From contig VBHI01000243.1 of NCBI GenBank assembly GCA_005881495.1, forward strand, positions 1 through 8,675: 8,675 bases of DNA, read 5' to 3'. Both the position numbers and the translations under genes were made by a program. Origin of the DNA: Chloroflexota bacterium (GTDB lineage: Bacteria > Chloroflexota > Ktedonobacteria > Ktedonobacterales > Ktedonobacteraceae). Positions within the stretch are counted from its first letter, which is position 1; each line of letters opens with the position of its first letter. This document shows, piece after piece, positions 7,359 to 8,675 of the stretch. A model generated the notes under the pieces. The model ran no database searches, was not told the DNA's origin, and saw only the letters and a program-made list of their open reading frames with translations.

Positions 7359-7379
7359 GAGTCGGGTATCCTTTCTATT

Positions 7380-7414
7380 GTAAGGTAGATGTAATATTAT
7401 TTCCTTCTACCTAC
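7380..7414 (-). promoter_or_regulatory. Small hairpin between the ribozyme and the glmS ribosome binding site
   Basis: On the minus strand, GTAGGTAGA (7414-7406) can pair with TCTACCTTAC (7389-7380) with one bulged base. It follows directly on the ribozyme pseudoknot strand and ends just before the AGAAAGGAT ribosome binding site. It may act as a spacer or stabilise the cleaved transcript; its role is unknown. Confidence 0.35.
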
Positions 7415-7567
7415 ATCACTGACAACGTATTGTGCCAGGCGTTGCCACCTGGATTTGTCCGTTATCTTCTCAGGGTAGTGACATACCCTGGAGGCTCCCC
7501 GCTGACTTGATCCGAACAGCCTCCACCTCGTCAACCGTGCCCCCTCCTACGGCCCGGCCCATGCGCT
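7412..7567 (-). ncRNA. glmS ribozyme (glucosamine-6-phosphate-sensing, self-cleaving leader RNA)
   Basis: Read on the minus strand, the leader contains the glmS core signature GTTGACGAGG (7533-7524) and AGCGGGG (7502-7496), in the order known from the Thermoanaerobacter ribozyme. Predicted cleavage lies between A7567 and G7566, in the sequence A/GCGC. P1 is CCGT/ACGG. P2 is GGAGGCT paired with AGCCTCC (7519-7525 region with 7490-7496). A hairpin at 7472-7489 (AGGGTA/TACCCT) presents loop TCAC, which pairs with GTGA at 7416-7419: the expected pseudoknot. P3 pairs GACAA (7459-7455) with TTGTC (7425-7421). P4 is CCAGGTG/CGCCTGG (7452-7435) closed by a GCAA tetraloop. It ends 53 bases before the glmS ATG. 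On binding glucosamine-6-phosphate the RNA should cleave itself and lower glmS expression. Confidence 0.92.
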
Positions 7568-7595
7568 ACTAGACAGAACAACAACCTTAGAAGAC

Positions 7596-7601
7596 AGTAT
7601 A
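7596..7601 (-). promoter_or_regulatory. Extended -10 promoter for glmS
   Basis: The minus strand reads TGGTATACT here, an extended -10 (TGn) followed by TATACT (5 of 6 consensus bases). No good -35 lies 16-18 bases upstream, as is usual for extended -10 promoters. Transcription would start near 7588-7590, about 20 bases before the ribozyme cleavage site, which fits the normal glmS ribozyme layout. Confidence 0.5.
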
Positions 7602-7656
7602 CCATTACGTCCAAGTATTCGAGGTGAACGAGGACACTAATTCCTCCCTTTTGCAC

Positions 7657-7685
7657 TTGACGAAATTGCAGAAACACACTACGCT
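7657..7685 (+). promoter_or_regulatory. Weak candidate promoter of the membrane protein gene
   Basis: TTGACG (7657-7662, 5 of 6 consensus bases) is followed after 17 bases by TACGCT (7680-7685, 3 of 6). It points away from glmS toward the gene at 7739. The -10 is poor, so this is a guess from spacing. Confidence 0.3.
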
Positions 7686-7738
7686 ACATAAAAGAACGAA
7701 ACAAACTCAGCAGCTTGTGAAGGAGTTATCCTTATACT

Positions 7739-8191
7739 ATGGAAATTCAGGCTTTTGCCACGTTAGTAATACCATTTATTGTTGTTGTCTTCCTGGCGGC
7801 GCTGCTCTTTATTCATCCCACACGGACGGTTTTGCTGGCTTCGCTGCTCGGTGGATTAACCCTGGGCGTCATCAACATACTGTTTGATCTCATTGCCTAT
7901 TATGCTCACTGGTGGCACTATACCCTTAACGGGCTGACTTTGCACCTGCCCTTACCTTTCTATATTTCACCAGTACTGATCTACGGGAGCCTCGTGTACC
8001 TGCTCATCTGGCGCTTCTGGAATGGGCGCGGCCATTGGTTCGCCATGCTTTTACTGATTGGCGTTCCTCTTTTCAGAGCTGGCGCTGACATTTTCGGTAC
8101 AGTTGTGATGCAATCAAGCTATACCACTTTTGATAGCATTCTGGCAGGGCCGCTTGACTTGCTCATGTGGCTGGCAATGTTCTACGCATGA
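7739..8191 (+). CDS. Small integral membrane protein of unknown function
   Basis: A 150-residue protein with about five hydrophobic helices (roughly 8-25, 31-52, 72-92, 100-121 and 134-150). There is no signal peptide cleavage motif. Possible functional polar residues inside or beside helices are Asp50, His57, His60, Arg113 and Asp117; aromatic WWHY (58-61) sits at a membrane interface. The ATG at 7739 has GAAGGAG at 7719-7725, 13 bases upstream, a little far; no nearer in-frame start is better. It is divergent from glmS and shares its intergenic region, which does not imply a shared role. I do not recognise the family. A second frame starting at 7624 overlaps its 5' end and is treated as a shadow. 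Confidence 0.75.
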   Translation: MEIQAFATLVIPFIVVVFLAALLFIHPTRTVLLASLLGGLTLGVINILFDLIAYYAHWWHYTLNGLTLHLPLPFYISPVLIYGSLVYLLIWRFWNGRGHWFAMLLLIGVPLFRAGADIFGTVVMQSSYTTFDSILAGPLDLLMWLAMFYA

Positions 8192-8235
8192 TTTTTCGTC
8201 TTTACGCGTCTCTCTCCTCTAGAGATAAAGGCAGT

Positions 8236-8400
8236 GTGACAACTCCCCACAGCTAAAGCTGGGGGCTTCTCAGTTCGACCGGACTCCCAGCGGAGACCGT
8301 CCCTGAAGGCCATGCCCTGGCCTTTGCCAAAATGTTTTTCGCGGCATTGACATCACGGTCTGCCACATAGCCACAGAAAGGACAGAGATGGGTTCGGACC
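8236..8400 (-). ncRNA. Presumed 3' part of the TnpB omega (re)RNA scaffold
   Basis: In IS200/IS605 elements the guide RNA scaffold spans the 3' end of tnpB and the right end, and the guide is read from the flanking DNA. Here the right end would finish with AGTTGTCAC (8244-8236 on the minus strand), so the guide would begin at 8235 and read ACTGCCTTTATCTCTAG into the flank. The 5' limit of the RNA is not visible and 8400 is approximate. No homology search was possible; this rests on the family architecture. Confidence 0.45.
8245..8265 (-). repeat. Right-end hairpin of the IS200/IS605 element
   Basis: On the minus strand CCCC-CAGC pairs with GCTG-T-GGGG around a TTTA loop, with one bulged base. 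Single-strand hairpins near the ends are what the TnpA transposase of these elements recognises. The tnpB stop codon begins in this loop. The proposed element boundary is near 8236, 45 bases after the membrane protein stop. Confidence 0.75.
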
Positions 8401-8675
8401 GACAGACTCTTTTGGACGATCTCGCCACATTTGTGACATTTCTGGCTCGTGAAGCGCGGGTTCACTCGTATCACTTGATGACCAGCTCTTGCAGCCTTCT
8501 CTTCAAGGATGTCGAGGAATGCGCCCCAACTGGCGTCCATGATGCTCTTCGCCAGGGAATGTTTCTGTATCATGTTGAGCATTTGAAGCTTCTCAACAGC
8601 AATCATCTGGTACTGTTCGGTGTACGGTTTGGCCGTCTTATACTGGAAATCCCGCCGTTGACGGGCGATCTTGAG
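8253..8675 (-). CDS. tnpB: TnpB, IS200/IS605-family RNA-guided nuclease, C-terminal part (5' end off window)
   Basis: 140 residues of the C-terminal half are visible. They carry IAVEKLQ (Glu28 of the visible part, RuvC-II acid), the zinc finger CHKC/CPFC (Cys80, 83, 98, 101) between RuvC motifs, and DRDVNAAKNI with Asp108 (RuvC-III acid). The fragment also has VQKSLSVRTH, typical of TnpB. TnpB proteins are compact nucleases guided by an omega (re)RNA made from the element's right end, and are the ancestors of Cas12. Both catalytic acids seen here and all four zinc cysteines are intact, so the gene may be active; the RuvC-I Asp lies outside the window. The stop codon TAG is at 8253-8255, in the loop of the right-end hairpin. 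The first visible codon is not the start. Confidence 0.93.
   Translation of the reverse strand, partial: LKIARQRRDFQYKTAKPYTEQYQMIAVEKLQMLNMIQKHSLAKSIMDASWGAFLDILEEKAARAGHQVIRVNPRFTSQKCHKCGEIVQKSLSVRTHLCPFCGYVADRDVNAAKNILAKARAWPSGTVSAGSPVELRSPQL

Noticed and set aside
7412..7567. T-box or other leader riboswitch for glmS
   Set aside because: There is no T-box sequence or tRNA-pairing layout, whereas the glmS ribozyme signatures and cleavage site are all in order.
7624..7887. 87-codon plus-strand frame before the membrane protein
   Set aside because: It overlaps the 5' half of the clearer hydrophobic frame at 7739 and reads as low-quality composition.

Overview
The window looks like a piece of a Chloroflexota chromosome, most likely from the Ktedonobacteria. 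This is inferred from gene style and not from a marker gene. The signs are a zinc-ribbon serine/threonine kinase with an FRD catalytic loop, transposases of types I associate with that class, a DUF5666-like lipoprotein, moderate GC content, and a glmS gene behind a glmS ribozyme. The window mixes housekeeping and sensory genes with mobile-element debris.

Layout. Positions 1-2273 (minus strand, running off the left edge) encode a one-polypeptide receptor kinase: zinc ribbon, cytoplasmic Ser/Thr kinase, one membrane helix, and an ABC-type solute-binding domain that should lie outside the cell. Positions 2283-2321 form a hairpin in its leader. Positions 2367-2660 hold an unrecognised minus-strand reading frame that is still open where it meets an insertion sequence. 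That insertion sequence (2661-4226) has 35-bp imperfect terminal inverted repeats and a DDE transposase gene interrupted by one in-frame TGA. Positions 4411-5088 encode a secreted lipoprotein. Positions 5089-5486 are gene-poor but structured: a perfect 58-bp palindrome without a spacer, a 48-codon remnant of a TnsB/Mu-type transposase, a terminator-like inverted repeat, and three tandem 20-bp repeats carrying TGTACA.

Positions 5487-7358 (minus) encode complete GlmS, glutamine-fructose-6-phosphate aminotransferase. Its leader (7412-7567) folds as a glmS self-cleaving ribozyme, with P1, P2, the P3/P3a pseudoknot partner and P4 all traceable. An extended -10 promoter lies just upstream. GlmS makes glucosamine-6-phosphate and the ribozyme senses it, so the pair is a self-contained feedback loop. 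A small five-helix membrane protein (7739-8191, plus) is divergent from glmS. The right edge (8236-8675, minus) is the 3' end of an IS200/IS605-type element: the C-terminal part of TnpB and a right-end hairpin whose loop carries the tnpB stop codon, where the 3' part of an omega (re)RNA would lie.

The most interesting items are the kinase/solute-binding fusion, the glmS ribozyme, the zero-spacer palindrome beside a TnsB-like relic and TGTACA repeats, and the TnpB/omegaRNA end. I see no CRISPR array, tRNA or rRNA.
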